Assembly (NCBI GenBank): GCA_021324915.1
Contig: JAJPIC010000009.1
Span: 62,001-126,000 of the forward strand
From: Beijerinckiaceae bacterium
GTDB lineage: Bacteria; Pseudomonadota; Alphaproteobacteria; Rhizobiales; Beijerinckiaceae
Length of the DNA stretch: 64,000 nt
Reading direction: 5' to 3'
Part shown: piece by piece, positions 27,493 to 36,145 of the stretch
Layout: the number at the start of each line of letters is the position of its first letter
How positions within the stretch are numbered: the stretch's first letter is position 1
Translations under genes and position numbers: made by a program
The notes under the pieces: generated by a model
Databases searched by the model: none
Seen by the model: only the letters and a program-made list of their open reading frames with translations
Told to the model about the DNA's origin: nothing

Positions 27493-28188
27493 ATGATCGA
27501 GCTTTACTACTGGACGACGCCAAACGGACATAAGATCACTCTCTTCCTCGAAGAGACGGGCGTTCCTTATGAGATCCATCCGGTGAACATCGGCAGAGGC
27601 CAGCAGTTCGCGCCCGAGTTCCTCGCCATCTCGCCGAACAACCGCATTCCAGCGATCATCGATCGCGCGCCGAAAGACGGCTGTGCACCGATTTCCATCT
27701 TCGAATCCGGCGCCATCCTGCTCTATCTTGCCGAGAAGACCGGAAAATTCATCTCGACCGATCTGCGCAAGCGCGTCGAGACGCTCGAATGGCTCTTCTG
27801 GCAGGTCGGCGGGCTCGGCCCCATGGCCGGACAGAACCATCATTTCCGCAATTACGCGAAAGAAAAGATCGCCTACGCCATCGAGCGCTATGAAAAAGAA
27901 ACCAACCGGCTCTACGGCGTGCTGAACAAGCGCCTCGCTGAGCGCCCCTATCTTGCCGGCGATTATTCGATCGCCGACATGGCCTCATATCCCTGGATCG
28001 TATCGCATGCGAACCAGGGCCAGAACCTCGACCATTTCCCGCATCTCAAACGCTGGTTCGAGGCGATCCGCTCGCGCCCCGCCACGATTGCGGCCTATGA
28101 GAAAGCGAAAGAGGTCAACCCGGGTCAGCCGGTCCAGATGGATGACGAGGCGCGGAAGATCCTATTCGGCCAGACCGCGCGGATGTGA
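27493..28188 (+). CDS. Glutathione S-transferase, YfcG/YghU-like (disulfide-bond oxidoreductase)
   Basis: 231 residues from ATG 27493 (GGGAG upstream); ATG 27478 would add five residues. The N-terminal YYWTTPNGHKITLFLEE with Thr/Asn in place of the thioredoxin Cys, NNRIPAIIDR and ESGAILLYLAEKTGKF are typical of Nu-class / Ure2p-like enzymes that bind two glutathiones and reduce disulfides. The C-terminal YLAGDYSIADMASYPWI box is intact. Probably cytoplasmic thiol-redox protection. Confidence 0.9.
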   Translation: MIELYYWTTPNGHKITLFLEETGVPYEIHPVNIGRGQQFAPEFLAISPNNRIPAIIDRAPKDGCAPISIFESGAILLYLAEKTGKFISTDLRKRVETLEWLFWQVGGLGPMAGQNHHFRNYAKEKIAYAIERYEKETNRLYGVLNKRLAERPYLAGDYSIADMASYPWIVSHANQGQNLDHFPHLKRWFEAIRSRPATIAAYEKAKEVNPGQPVQMDDEARKILFGQTARM

Positions 28189-28195
28189 GAAGCCC

Positions 28196-28519
28196 ATGAC
28201 CAAGTCGATCGTGATCAGCGTGCCGCATCATTTGACCCTCGCCGAAGCACGCCGGCGTATTGCCGCCGAGATCGATTTCTTGCGCTCGGCCTATGTCGAG
28301 AAATTCGCCCATTCCGAAGTCACGTGGACCGGCGACAGCGCCGACATCCGCGTCGTCGCCCTCGCCCAGGAAGCAAAGGCGCATATCGACGTCACGGCGG
28401 ACAATGTACGCATCGAGGTTGTCCTGCCCTGGCTCTTGGCGCGCCTTGCAGGTCCGCTCGAACAGCGGCTTGCCGCGACGACGCGCGAGCGGCTCGCCCT
28501 GCAAGACCGGCGCTCCTGA
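28196..28519 (+). CDS. Polyhydroxyalkanoic acid system family protein
   Basis: 107 residues from ATG 28196, seven bases after the GST stop, so probably co-transcribed. It matches the short family found with PHA storage genes (TIGR02610 type): ISVPHHLTLAEARRRIAAEI at the start, a central WTGDSADIRVVALAQ beta region, and a conserved VLPWLLARLAGPLEQRL C-terminal helix. No PHA synthase or phasin is nearby. Granule association is inferred from the family. Confidence 0.78.
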   Translation: MTKSIVISVPHHLTLAEARRRIAAEIDFLRSAYVEKFAHSEVTWTGDSADIRVVALAQEAKAHIDVTADNVRIEVVLPWLLARLAGPLEQRLAATTRERLALQDRRS

Positions 28520-28815
28520 GGCGCGGCTCGACGAGAGTTGATAGTGCGGAGAATTGACGTTCGTCCGCGCGCGGTCGCGCGCAGCGAGGCTTCGTATCCG
28601 TAACATTCATCATGAATTGCGGCGCCTGTTGCGCAGGTCAGCCAAGTCATTCTTACCTCGTCGTCTGAAGCGGATCGAGCCGCCCCGCCCATTCATCGTG
28701 AGTTCAACTCTGTTGGGCGAGTAAACCGAGACCAGGCGCTTTGCTCTTCGGAGCGCTTCGGCAAGGAGAGCCTGGCCGGATGTGAGCCGCGGACCGGCGG
28801 GAATAGGAGCAGCTT

Positions 28816-29145
28816 ATGCGGGTAACGAAAAGGATACTTGGCGCCGCGGCCGCCGTGGCGGTTCTGGGTGGAACGCTCGCCCTGACCACGAGCCCGGCTG
28901 CGGCTTATCACGGCGGCTATGGCTGGCACGGAGGCTGGCATGGCGGTGGCTGGGGCTATCGCGGTTGGCATGGCGGCTACGGCTGGCATCGCGGCTATTA
29001 CGGGCGCGGCTACGGTTGGCCGGGCGGCTATAATTGGGGCCCGACCTTCGGCTGGGGCTGGGGCTGGGGCTATCCCTGCTATGGCTATTCTTATTATTAC
29101 GGTTGGCCCGGCTACGGATGCGGCTATACGCCTTGGTATTGGTGA
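28816..29145 (+). CDS. Secreted Gly/Tyr/Trp/His-rich repeat protein
   Basis: 109 residues. Signal peptide 1-30 (basic start, AAAAVAVLGGTLALT, cleavage after AAA). The mature part is almost wholly Gly, Tyr, Trp and His in irregular YGWHGGWHGG-like repeats, then GWGWGWGYPCYGY and a short Tyr-rich tail with two Cys. No known domain. Proteins of this composition are common, small and fast evolving in this order; envelope or metal-binding roles are only guesses. A His-rich GWHGG array could bind metal. Confidence 0.75.
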   Translation: MRVTKRILGAAAAVAVLGGTLALTTSPAAAYHGGYGWHGGWHGGGWGYRGWHGGYGWHRGYYGRGYGWPGGYNWGPTFGWGWGWGYPCYGYSYYYGWPGYGCGYTPWYW

Positions 29146-29243
29146 GCCTCGCTGGGCGGCGGACTTGCCGCCCGCCTTTGCTCGCCCGAGCGGGTTGCTT
29201 CCGACCCGATTTATCTGACATCTTACCGCTCTGGACGCGGGCC

Positions 29244-29570
29244 ATGGCGCGATTTCTGAAATCGATCATCGCAAGCGCTTTCTTCGCGAGCGCAATTTCC
29301 GCTGCGGCTGCCGCTGCCGGCCATCATCATCCGGCAAGGCACAGCCGGAACGCGTGGCATGGGCCGGCCGCCTATCGGAATTGGGCGGGGCACGGCGGGT
29401 GGAGCGGGACTTACCGGCAATATTACGGATGGGGCTGGGACGCCTGGGGATGGAGCGGGCGTCCCTTCATCGACTATCCGGTTTTCGACCACCCCAATCT
29501 CTATGCCGGCGGCTATCCCTGCGGCTATGGCTATTTCGCTTATTACGGCTGCCCCTATCCCAATTGGTGA
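29244..29570 (+). CDS. Second secreted Gly/Tyr/Trp-rich small protein
   Basis: 108 residues from ATG 29244. Signal peptide 1-25 (FLKSIIASAFFASAISAA), a His-rich patch (GHHHPARH), then a region of GHGGWSGTYRQYYGWGW and GYPCGYGYFAYYGCPYPNW. It resembles its upstream neighbour in composition and in the C-terminal pattern of two Cys among Gly/Tyr, suggesting an old duplication, but its repeats differ. Function unknown. Confidence 0.7.
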   Translation: MARFLKSIIASAFFASAISAAAAAAGHHHPARHSRNAWHGPAAYRNWAGHGGWSGTYRQYYGWGWDAWGWSGRPFIDYPVFDHPNLYAGGYPCGYGYFAYYGCPYPNW

Positions 29571-29609
29571 GGCCTCGCAGAGCCGCGGACCAGCGCCTAT
29601 CTTCAACTC

Positions 29610-30620
29610 ATGCAAGCCGCGACTTTTCTCGCGCTGAGACCTCAAGGCCTCTATTGCGAGGCGGGCGATTTCTACATCGATCCATTGCGCAGCGTGCCGC
29701 GCGCGCTGATTACTCATGGCCATTCCGATCACGCGCGCGCCGGACACGACAAGGTTCTTGCAACGCGCGATACGCTCGCCGTCATGGCGCTGCGCTATGG
29801 CGCGGAATTCGCGCATGAAGCGCAAGTCGTCGAATATGGCGAAGAACTGCGCATCGGCGACGTCGCGGTGAGCCTCCATCCCGCCGGCCACGTGCTCGGC
29901 TCGGCGCAAATTCTCATCCGCGGCCCTGGCGCGCGGACCGTGGTTTCCGGCGATTATAAACGCGAGCCCGATCCGACCTGCGCGCCGTTCGAACTCATTG
30001 CTTGCGACACATTCGTGAGCGAAGCGACGTTCGGCCTGCCGGTCTTCCGTCATTCCAATGCAGCGGGGGAGATCGAAAAGCTTCTCGCTTCGCTGCGTCT
30101 CTTTCCGGAGCGCGCGCATCTCGTCGGCGCCTATACGTTCGGCAAGGCGCAACGCCTGATCGCTCTGTTGCGCCAGAAAGGTTACGACCGGCCGGTATTT
30201 CTTCACGGCGCGCTCGAAAAGCTCACCGATTATTACGTCCGTCGCGGCATCGCGCTCGGCGACATCCGCAAAGCGGCGGGAGCCGGCGACCTCGCGGGCG
30301 AAATCGTACTCTGCCCGCCCACGGCCGTAAGCGATATCTGGAGCCGCAAATTCGCCGATCCCGTCACCTCCTTCGCCTCGGGCTGGATGCGCGTGCGGGC
30401 GCGGGCGCGGCAAAGCGGGATCGAATTGCCGCTCGTCATTTCCGATCACGCCGATTGGGACGCGCTCTGCACCACGATCTCCGAAACGGGTTGCAGCAAG
30501 CTGCTCGTGACGCATGGCGAAGCCGACGCGCTCGTTCATTGTTTCAAGAACCGCGGCATCGATGCCGAACCTCTGCATATGCTCGGCTATGGCGAGGACG
30601 AAGCGCCGGAAGAGACTTAG
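29610..30620 (+). CDS. DNA-ligase-associated exonuclease (metallo-beta-lactamase fold)
   Basis: 336 residues. The metal site HGHSDH (His36, His38, Asp40, His41) plus PAGHVLGSAQI and SGDYK define the beta-CASP/metallo-beta-lactamase nuclease fold found beside bacterial ATP-dependent ligases (TIGR04122 type). A mid-section HGALEKLTDYYVRRGIALG and the C-terminal TISETGCSKLLVTHGEAD are typical. The next gene begins on the base after its stop, so the nuclease and ligase are one unit for processing and sealing broken DNA ends. Confidence 0.92.
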   Translation: MQAATFLALRPQGLYCEAGDFYIDPLRSVPRALITHGHSDHARAGHDKVLATRDTLAVMALRYGAEFAHEAQVVEYGEELRIGDVAVSLHPAGHVLGSAQILIRGPGARTVVSGDYKREPDPTCAPFELIACDTFVSEATFGLPVFRHSNAAGEIEKLLASLRLFPERAHLVGAYTFGKAQRLIALLRQKGYDRPVFLHGALEKLTDYYVRRGIALGDIRKAAGAGDLAGEIVLCPPTAVSDIWSRKFADPVTSFASGWMRVRARARQSGIELPLVISDHADWDALCTTISETGCSKLLVTHGEADALVHCFKNRGIDAEPLHMLGYGEDEAPEET

Positions 30621-32285
30621 GTGAACCGTTTCGCTTCTCTTCTAGATCGGTTGCAACACGAGCCGTCGCGCCTCGCTAAATTGCGGCTGATGACGGATTA
30701 CTTTCGCACGACGGCCGATCCCGATCGCGGCTATGGGCTCGCGGCGCTCACCGGCGCGCTCTCCTTCAAATACGCCAAGCCCGGTCTCGTCAAGGCGCTG
30801 ATCGTATCGCGCATCGATCCGGTGCTCTTCGAACTCTCTTACGATTATGTCGGCGATCTTTCGGAAACAGTCGCATTGCTCTGGCCTGTCGAAGCTTCGG
30901 CGCGCGGTGCGGACCATCCTGCCTCTCTCACCGAAGTCGTCCGCCGCTTGGCAGAATCGGGCAAGATAGATCTGCCGCGCGTGCTGGCCGAATTGCTCGA
31001 TGGGCTCGACGAGACCGGACGCTGGGCGCTTCTCAAGCTCATTACCGGCGCCATGCGGATCGGCGCCTCGGCGCGGCTCGCCAAACAAGCGCTCGCCGAC
31101 CTCGGCGGCAAGAGCGCGAACGACATCGAAGATATTTGGCATGGGCTGAAGCCGCCCTATCTCGACCTCTTCGCTTGGCTCGAAGGCCGCGAGCCGCGCC
31201 CGGTGACGAATGATCCTGCGCCCTTCTCGCCCGCCATGCTCGCCCATGCGATCACCGAAGAAGAGCTCGCCGAATTGAATCCGCACGATTTTCGTGCCGA
31301 ATGGAAATGGGATGGCATTCGCGTCCAGGCGGCTGTCGGAGAAAGGCGATCGGGCGACAAGATCATCCGGCTCTTCTCGCGTACCGGCGAAGATATATCG
31401 GGCGCCTTTCCCGATCTCGTCGCGATGTTTGCCGAGCTTCCCTATCGCGCCTTCTCGCTCGACGGCGAATTGCTCATCCGGCGCGACGGCGTTGTTCAAT
31501 CCTTTGGCGTGTTGCAACAAAGGCTCAACCGCAAAAAGGTCTCCGCGTCGCTCCTCGCCGAGTATCCCGCGCATATCCGCGCTTATGATCTCCTCTCTTT
31601 CGAAGGTGAGGATTTGCGCGCCCTGCCTTTCGTCGAGCGACGCGGAAGGCTCGAGACTTTCGTCGCGCGCGCCGGCGCTGCGAGATTAGATCTTTCGCCG
31701 CAGATCGACTTTGCGACATGGGACCGCCTCGCGGCCGCGCGGCGCGACCCGGCATCGGCCGGCGCGGGAGCCGATGCAACGGCGGTCGAAGGCGTCATGC
31801 TGAAGCGCGCCGAGTCCATCTATGTACCGGGGCGCCCGAAAGGGCTCTGGTACAAGTGGAAGCGCGATCCTTTCACCATTGACGCCGTGCTCATGTACGC
31901 GCAGCGCGGGCATGGAAAAAGATCTTCATTCTATTCCGATTTCACGTTCGGCCTCTGGCAGGGCCAAACGGAGCGCGACGAGCTCGTCCCCGTCGGAAAA
32001 GCCTATTTCGGCTTCACCGACGAGGAGTTGCGGCGTCTCGATCGCTATGTGCGCACCAATACGAGCGAAAGATACGGGCCGGTGCGCGAAGTTGCGCATG
32101 GGAAAGACGAGGGCCTCGTTCTCGAAATCGCCTTCGACGGCGTGAACCGTTCAGGCCGTCACAAGTCGGGCGTAGCTATGCGTTTTCCGCGCATCAATCG
32201 AATCCGATGGGACAAGCCATCGCGCGAAGCGGATCGGCTCGAGACGCTCGAAGCTTTGTTGAAGGAAGATGAGCGGATGAGTTGA
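30621..32285 (+). CDS. ATP-dependent DNA ligase, LigC-like
   Basis: 554 residues from GTG 30621, directly after the exonuclease stop. Seals nicks using ATP. An N-terminal helical domain (1-200) precedes the nucleotidyltransferase core with the adenylated Lys229 in EWKWDGIRV, FSRTGEDISGAFPDL, LDGELLIRR, and VEGVMLKRAESIYVPGRPKG, LWYKWKRDP (motifs IV-V). The OB-fold C-terminus includes VREVAHGKDEGLVLEIAFD. It belongs to the ligase group encoded with exonuclease, DEXH helicase and phosphodiesterase genes, though only the exonuclease is adjacent here. Confidence 0.92.
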   Translation: MNRFASLLDRLQHEPSRLAKLRLMTDYFRTTADPDRGYGLAALTGALSFKYAKPGLVKALIVSRIDPVLFELSYDYVGDLSETVALLWPVEASARGADHPASLTEVVRRLAESGKIDLPRVLAELLDGLDETGRWALLKLITGAMRIGASARLAKQALADLGGKSANDIEDIWHGLKPPYLDLFAWLEGREPRPVTNDPAPFSPAMLAHAITEEELAELNPHDFRAEWKWDGIRVQAAVGERRSGDKIIRLFSRTGEDISGAFPDLVAMFAELPYRAFSLDGELLIRRDGVVQSFGVLQQRLNRKKVSASLLAEYPAHIRAYDLLSFEGEDLRALPFVERRGRLETFVARAGAARLDLSPQIDFATWDRLAAARRDPASAGAGADATAVEGVMLKRAESIYVPGRPKGLWYKWKRDPFTIDAVLMYAQRGHGKRSSFYSDFTFGLWQGQTERDELVPVGKAYFGFTDEELRRLDRYVRTNTSERYGPVREVAHGKDEGLVLEIAFDGVNRSGRHKSGVAMRFPRINRIRWDKPSREADRLETLEALLKEDERMS

Positions 32286-33262
32286 CGCAGAGCCATTCTC
32301 TGCATTGTCCGAGCCCATACAATCCTTCCGGCGAGCGCATGCCGCATCTTCCGCCATTAGCATCTGAAGACAATAACATAACATGCTTATGTCAAATTTT
32401 TTCGCGATCGGCGCGATGCCGAAGAATGATGCGACCGCGCGCAGTGATTATTCAGTGACCTGCTGCTCAGCTCGCATTCAATTTCTATGCGATTCAAAGC
32501 TTTAAACCCAAAGCACCTTTCCGGTGAATGAACGCGCGAGAAGGACGCGCTTTTTCGAGGTCTCGTGGGCTTCGATTCATTTTGCGCGGAGCCGTTGCAG
32601 ATTTGCGCAGTCGGGCTTCGGCGCATTCATAGATTTGCGCCGAATCAGGCGTTTAGGGGAGCAAAGCCGGGCGTGATCGCGATCAGAATAGCGGCAGAAT
32701 TTCGTCGTGGTGAAATTTTCGTGACACAAGCTTGTTGCGACCCACCGGTTCTATGTTAAAGTCCCCAAGCGGTCGGACGTGCCGATTGCGCGAGGCTCCG
32801 AGGCGAATTTCGAGCGTGTTTCCTAAGTGCAGATAGTTTCGTTGCGCATACGCAGCGCAATTTGTGCAGGGAGAGGCGTTAGGATGTTTGCGTGAGGGTT
32901 TCGGTGCAGTCGGAGGGGGCACAGTAACGTCCGTCGTATTGACTTCCGTTAGGTTCGGGGAATGGGGGCTTCGAAATTGCGATTTCGAAGAGGGGGCTGT
33001 TTGACTATGAACACCAACGCCGGTCGATCACACCTACGTCAATTCGTTGTTCAAAAAGTTTGCTCCAAGCGTCGTTTCTTTTCGCGATACCGAAAGCGCC
33101 TGATGCGCTAGTGCGTTCTTGCCACTCGGGATAGGGCCGCAAATCCGCGCTCTGTAATGTCGGCTCGCGCGGGTCGAGGGCTCGCTTTGTCCTGAGCGCC
33201 CAAGCTTCTCGTCGTCTTCACGGACAAGTCTCCCGACGGTCTTTCCGCCGGTCGCTCCACTA
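32286..33262. other. 977-bp gene-free region upstream of dnaA
   Basis: No reading frame here has credible start signals or recognisable sequence, and composition is visibly less GC-rich than the genes around it. Contents seen: an ACATAA-catgc-TTATGT inverted repeat at 32376-32392, a TTGCGC-atacgca-GCGCAA repeat at 32842-32860, a perfect 9-bp-arm repeat at 32969-32990, and three GANTC sites (32491, 32574, 32642) which CcrM would methylate. No DnaA-box cluster (TTATNCACA) was found. It should hold the dnaA promoter and may encode a small RNA. Confidence 0.6.
32969..32990. repeat. Perfect inverted repeat upstream of dnaA
   Basis: Arms CTTCGAAAT and ATTTCGAAG with a TGCG loop, flanked on both sides by gggggct (32964-32970 and 32992-32998). 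It could be a dimeric regulator site or an RNA hairpin in the dnaA leader. Confidence 0.8.
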
Positions 33263-34789
33263 TTGCAAAGAAGAAGATCGATGTTGAACCCACGCCGAAA
33301 TGAATCCCGCAAAATCGACGACGAACCCGCCTCGCGCGATACTCGCAAGGAGGAATCCTGGGCGGCGATCTGCCGCCGTCTGCGCGCCGAACTGGGCGAA
33401 GCTGTCTTCACCTCATGGTTCGCCCGTTTGGAGCTCGAACATCTCGGCGACAATGTCGCGCATCTCACGGTACCGACGAAATTCCTGAAGAATTGGATCC
33501 AGACGCATTATTCCGAACGGATCCTGACGGCCTGCGCCGCGGAGTTCCGTAGCGTCAAGCAGATCGCCATCGGCGTTCGCTCTTCCTCGCGTCCTCATTT
33601 CGCCCGCGTCGGCGAGCAGGAACGCTCGCCGGAGCCCCATTTCGACGTGGCGCCGAAACCTGTCGCCATTGCCGAGCCGCAGAAGCCCGCAGCTTCGCAT
33701 TCAACGCATAAGGCGAAGGCGCGCGAGGCCGACGGGGAAACCTTGACCGGCTCGCCGCTCGACAAGCGGCTGAACTTTTCGACCTTCCTCGTCGGCCGGT
33801 CGAACCAGCTCGCCTATGCTTCCGCGCAGGAGGTTGGCAACGCCATGCCCGGCGAGACGCTGCGCTTCAATCCGCTCTACATTCACGCCGCGGTCGGGCT
33901 CGGCAAGACGCATCTTCTGCAGGCGATCGCGCATGCCGCCACGGGCGCGAAACGCCGGGTCATCTATCTGACCGCCGAAAGATTCATGCATGGATTTGTC
34001 TGCGCGCTGAAGGCCGAGACAGCAATGGCGTTCAAGGAGAAGCTGCGCTCGATCGACATCCTCATCATCGACGACGTGCAATTCCTGCAAGGCAAGTCGA
34101 TCCAGCAGGAATTCTGCCATACACTCAATGCGCTCATCGACGCGCGACGGCAGATCGTCATCGCCGCCGATCGGCCGCCGGCCGATCTCGAGAGCCTCGA
34201 CGAGCGCGTGCGCTCGCGCTTTGCGGGCGGGCTCTGCGTGGAGATGGGCGCACTCGACGAAAGCTTGCGGATCAAATTGCTCGAGGCACGCGTCGCTGCC
34301 GCCAAGCTGCTGCATCCGAATTTCGAAATGTCGCCCGCCGTGCTCGCCTATGTGGCAAGCGTCATCCAGACGAACGGCCGCGATCTCGACGGCGCCGTCA
34401 ATCGGCTCGTCGCGCATGCTTGCCTCACCGGCTTGCCGTTGTCGGTCGAGACCGCCGAGGCTGCGATCCGCGATCTCGTGCGCACGCGCGAGCCGAAGCG
34501 CGTCAAGATCGAGGACATCCAGAAGCTCGTCGCGAGCCATTACAACGTGACCAAGGCCGACATCCTGTCGGCCCGGCGCACCGCCAATGTCGTGCGGCCG
34601 CGGCAAATCGCGATGTACCTGGCGAAAACCTTGACGCCGCGCTCGCTGCCCGAGATCGGCCGGCGGTTCGGCGGCCGCGACCACACAACGGTGCTTCACG
34701 CCGTGCGCAAGATCGAGGCTCTGGCCGGCACCGACGGGCGGCTTTCGGAAGAGATCGATCTCTTGAAGCGGCTTCTCACGGAGAATTAG
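33263..34789 (+). CDS. dnaA: Chromosomal replication initiator protein DnaA
   Basis: 508 residues. Domain I (about 25-110, [21 protein letters not shown]), a variable Pro/Ala-rich domain II, AAA+ domain III with Walker [10 protein letters not shown] near 209-217 and Walker [14 protein letters not shown], and DNA-binding domain IV with the signature [17 protein letters not shown]. All key elements are intact. The first Gly of the usual GGVGLGKT loop is Ala. An unusually long leader precedes it and rpsT is not adjacent; a hairpin with a T-run ends the gene. Confidence 0.97.
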   Translation: MQRRRSMLNPRRNESRKIDDEPASRDTRKEESWAAICRRLRAELGEAVFTSWFARLELEHLGDNVAHLTVPTKFLKNWIQTHYSERILTACAAEFRSVKQIAIGVRSSSRPHFARVGEQERSPEPHFDVAPKPVAIAEPQKPAASHSTHKAKAREADGETLTGSPLDKRLNFSTFLVGRSNQLAYASAQEVGNAMPGETLRFNPLYIHAAVGLGKTHLLQAIAHAATGAKRRVIYLTAERFMHGFVCALKAETAMAFKEKLRSIDILIIDDVQFLQGKSIQQEFCHTLNALIDARRQIVIAADRPPADLESLDERVRSRFAGGLCVEMGALDESLRIKLLEARVAAAKLLHPNFEMSPAVLAYVASVIQTNGRDLDGAVNRLVAHACLTGLPLSVETAEAAIRDLVRTREPKRVKIEDIQKLVASHYNVTKADILSARRTANVVRPRQIAMYLAKTLTPRSLPEIGRRFGGRDHTTVLHAVRKIEALAGTDGRLSEEIDLLKRLLTEN

Positions 34790-34818
34790 ACAGGCGCGTT
34801 TCCTCCCACGCCTGCACT

Positions 34819-34857
34819 GGCGTCTCGCTCCCTTAAAAGGGCGGGACGCCCATTTTT
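34819..34857 (+). terminator. Intrinsic terminator of dnaA
   Basis: Outer arms GGCGTC/GACGCC and inner arms CCCTT/AAGGG form an imperfect hairpin ending in ATTTTT. It separates dnaA from ruvC. Confidence 0.75.
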
Positions 34858-34962
34858 CCGAGCGGATCGCACGAGGAAATTCACCCCTATCTCCCCTGCG
34901 TCCGCGATCCTTCCCTTTCTCCGGGCCTCGGCAAAGCCGGCGCAACGGAGTAAGAACCGGAT

Positions 34963-35460
34963 ATGGGCGCGATTCGCATCATTGGCATCGATCCCGGTCT
35001 GCGCCACATGGGCTGGGGCATTCTCGACGTCGCCGGCGCGCATCTCGCCTATGTCGCAAGCGGCGCGCTACGCTCCAATGACAAGAGCGCGCTCGGCGCG
35101 CGCCTATGCGAACTGCACGAAGGGTTAAGCCGTATCATCGCCGAATATCGACCGCAGGAAGCCGCCGTCGAAGAGACTTTCGTCAACCGTGATCCGCAAT
35201 CGGCGCTGAAGCTCGGCCAGGCGCGCGGCATCGCACTCGTGGTTCCCGCGCTCGCTGGCTTGCCCGTTGCCGAATATGCGGCCAATCTCATCAAGAAGAG
35301 CTTGGTCGGCACCGGACATGCAGAAAAACGGCAAGTCGCCATGATGGTGAAGGCGCTTCTGCCGCGGTGCCAAGAGACGACGGCCGATGCGGCCGATGCG
35401 CTCGCCGTCGCGATCACCCATGCGCGTTATTGCACGACAAGAGCGGCACGTCGCGCATGA
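34963..35460 (+). CDS. ruvC: Crossover junction endodeoxyribonuclease RuvC
   Basis: Holliday-junction resolvase. 165 residues. Catalytic acids Asp10 (GIDPG), Glu70 (AVEETF) and Asp142/Asp145 ([17 protein letters not shown]) are all present. The central loop [17 protein letters not shown] is typical. It starts at ATG 34963 and its stop overlaps ruvA by 4 nt (ATGA), so the two are translated together. Confidence 0.97.
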   Translation: MGAIRIIGIDPGLRHMGWGILDVAGAHLAYVASGALRSNDKSALGARLCELHEGLSRIIAEYRPQEAAVEETFVNRDPQSALKLGQARGIALVVPALAGLPVAEYAANLIKKSLVGTGHAEKRQVAMMVKALLPRCQETTADAADALAVAITHARYCTTRAARRA

Positions 35461-36050
35461 TCGGCAAGCTCAAAGGCAAGATCGATTCGGTCGGCGAGGA
35501 TTTCCTGATCCTCGATGTGAACGGCGTCGGTTACATCGTCCAATGTTCGGCGCGCACGCTTGCACACCTGCCGCGCACCGATGAACCCGTCGCGCTCGCA
35601 ATCGAAACGCAAGTGCGCGAGGATTCGATAAGGCTCTACGGCTTTCTGACCGATGCGGAACGCGATTGGTTCCGCCTGCTGCAAACCGTGCAAGGCGTCG
35701 GCGCGAAAGTGGCTCTGGCGATTTTGGGCGTGCTCGACGTCGGCGCGCTCGCCGCGGCGATTGCGCGGCAGGACAAGGCCGCGATTTCGCGCGCACCGGG
35801 CGTCGGACCGAGGCTTGCCGCACGCATCCTCGCCGAGTTGAAGGATAAGACTGCCGATTCCAGCACAATCGTGCTGACGCCTGCAGGTACGCAGGACACG
35901 CCCGCCGAAGATGCAATCGCCGCGCTCATGCGGCTCGGCTACAGTCGACCGCAGGCGGCGGACGCGGTCGCGAACTCGCGCTCAGTGCTTGGCGAAGCGG
36001 CGGAGACGGCGGCCCTGATCAAGCGCGGCCTCCAGGAGCTCGCGCGTTAG
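35457..36050 (+). CDS. ruvA: Holliday junction branch migration protein RuvA
   Basis: Tetrameric junction-binding subunit of the RuvAB motor. 197 residues: N-terminal OB domain [20 protein letters not shown], helix-hairpin-helix motifs [16 protein letters not shown] and [16 protein letters not shown], and C-terminal domain III ([20 protein letters not shown]) that binds RuvB. ATG 35457 overlaps the ruvC stop. ruvB, which usually follows, is not in the window. Confidence 0.97.
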   Translation: MIGKLKGKIDSVGEDFLILDVNGVGYIVQCSARTLAHLPRTDEPVALAIETQVREDSIRLYGFLTDAERDWFRLLQTVQGVGAKVALAILGVLDVGALAAAIARQDKAAISRAPGVGPRLAARILAELKDKTADSSTIVLTPAGTQDTPAEDAIAALMRLGYSRPQAADAVANSRSVLGEAAETAALIKRGLQELAR

Positions 36051-36145
36051 ATCAGCTTAGATATTCCTCGACGGGCAAAGCGCCGATCCGCCCGCCCTCG
36101 CGCGAGGGATTCGATATTTTCGCATTCCGGTATTAAGTGAAGCCC

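Noticed and set aside
32286-33262. Chromosomal origin upstream of dnaA
   Set aside because: No cluster of TTATNCACA-like boxes by eye; the nearest candidates differ at two or more positions. Many alphaproteobacteria have the origin elsewhere.
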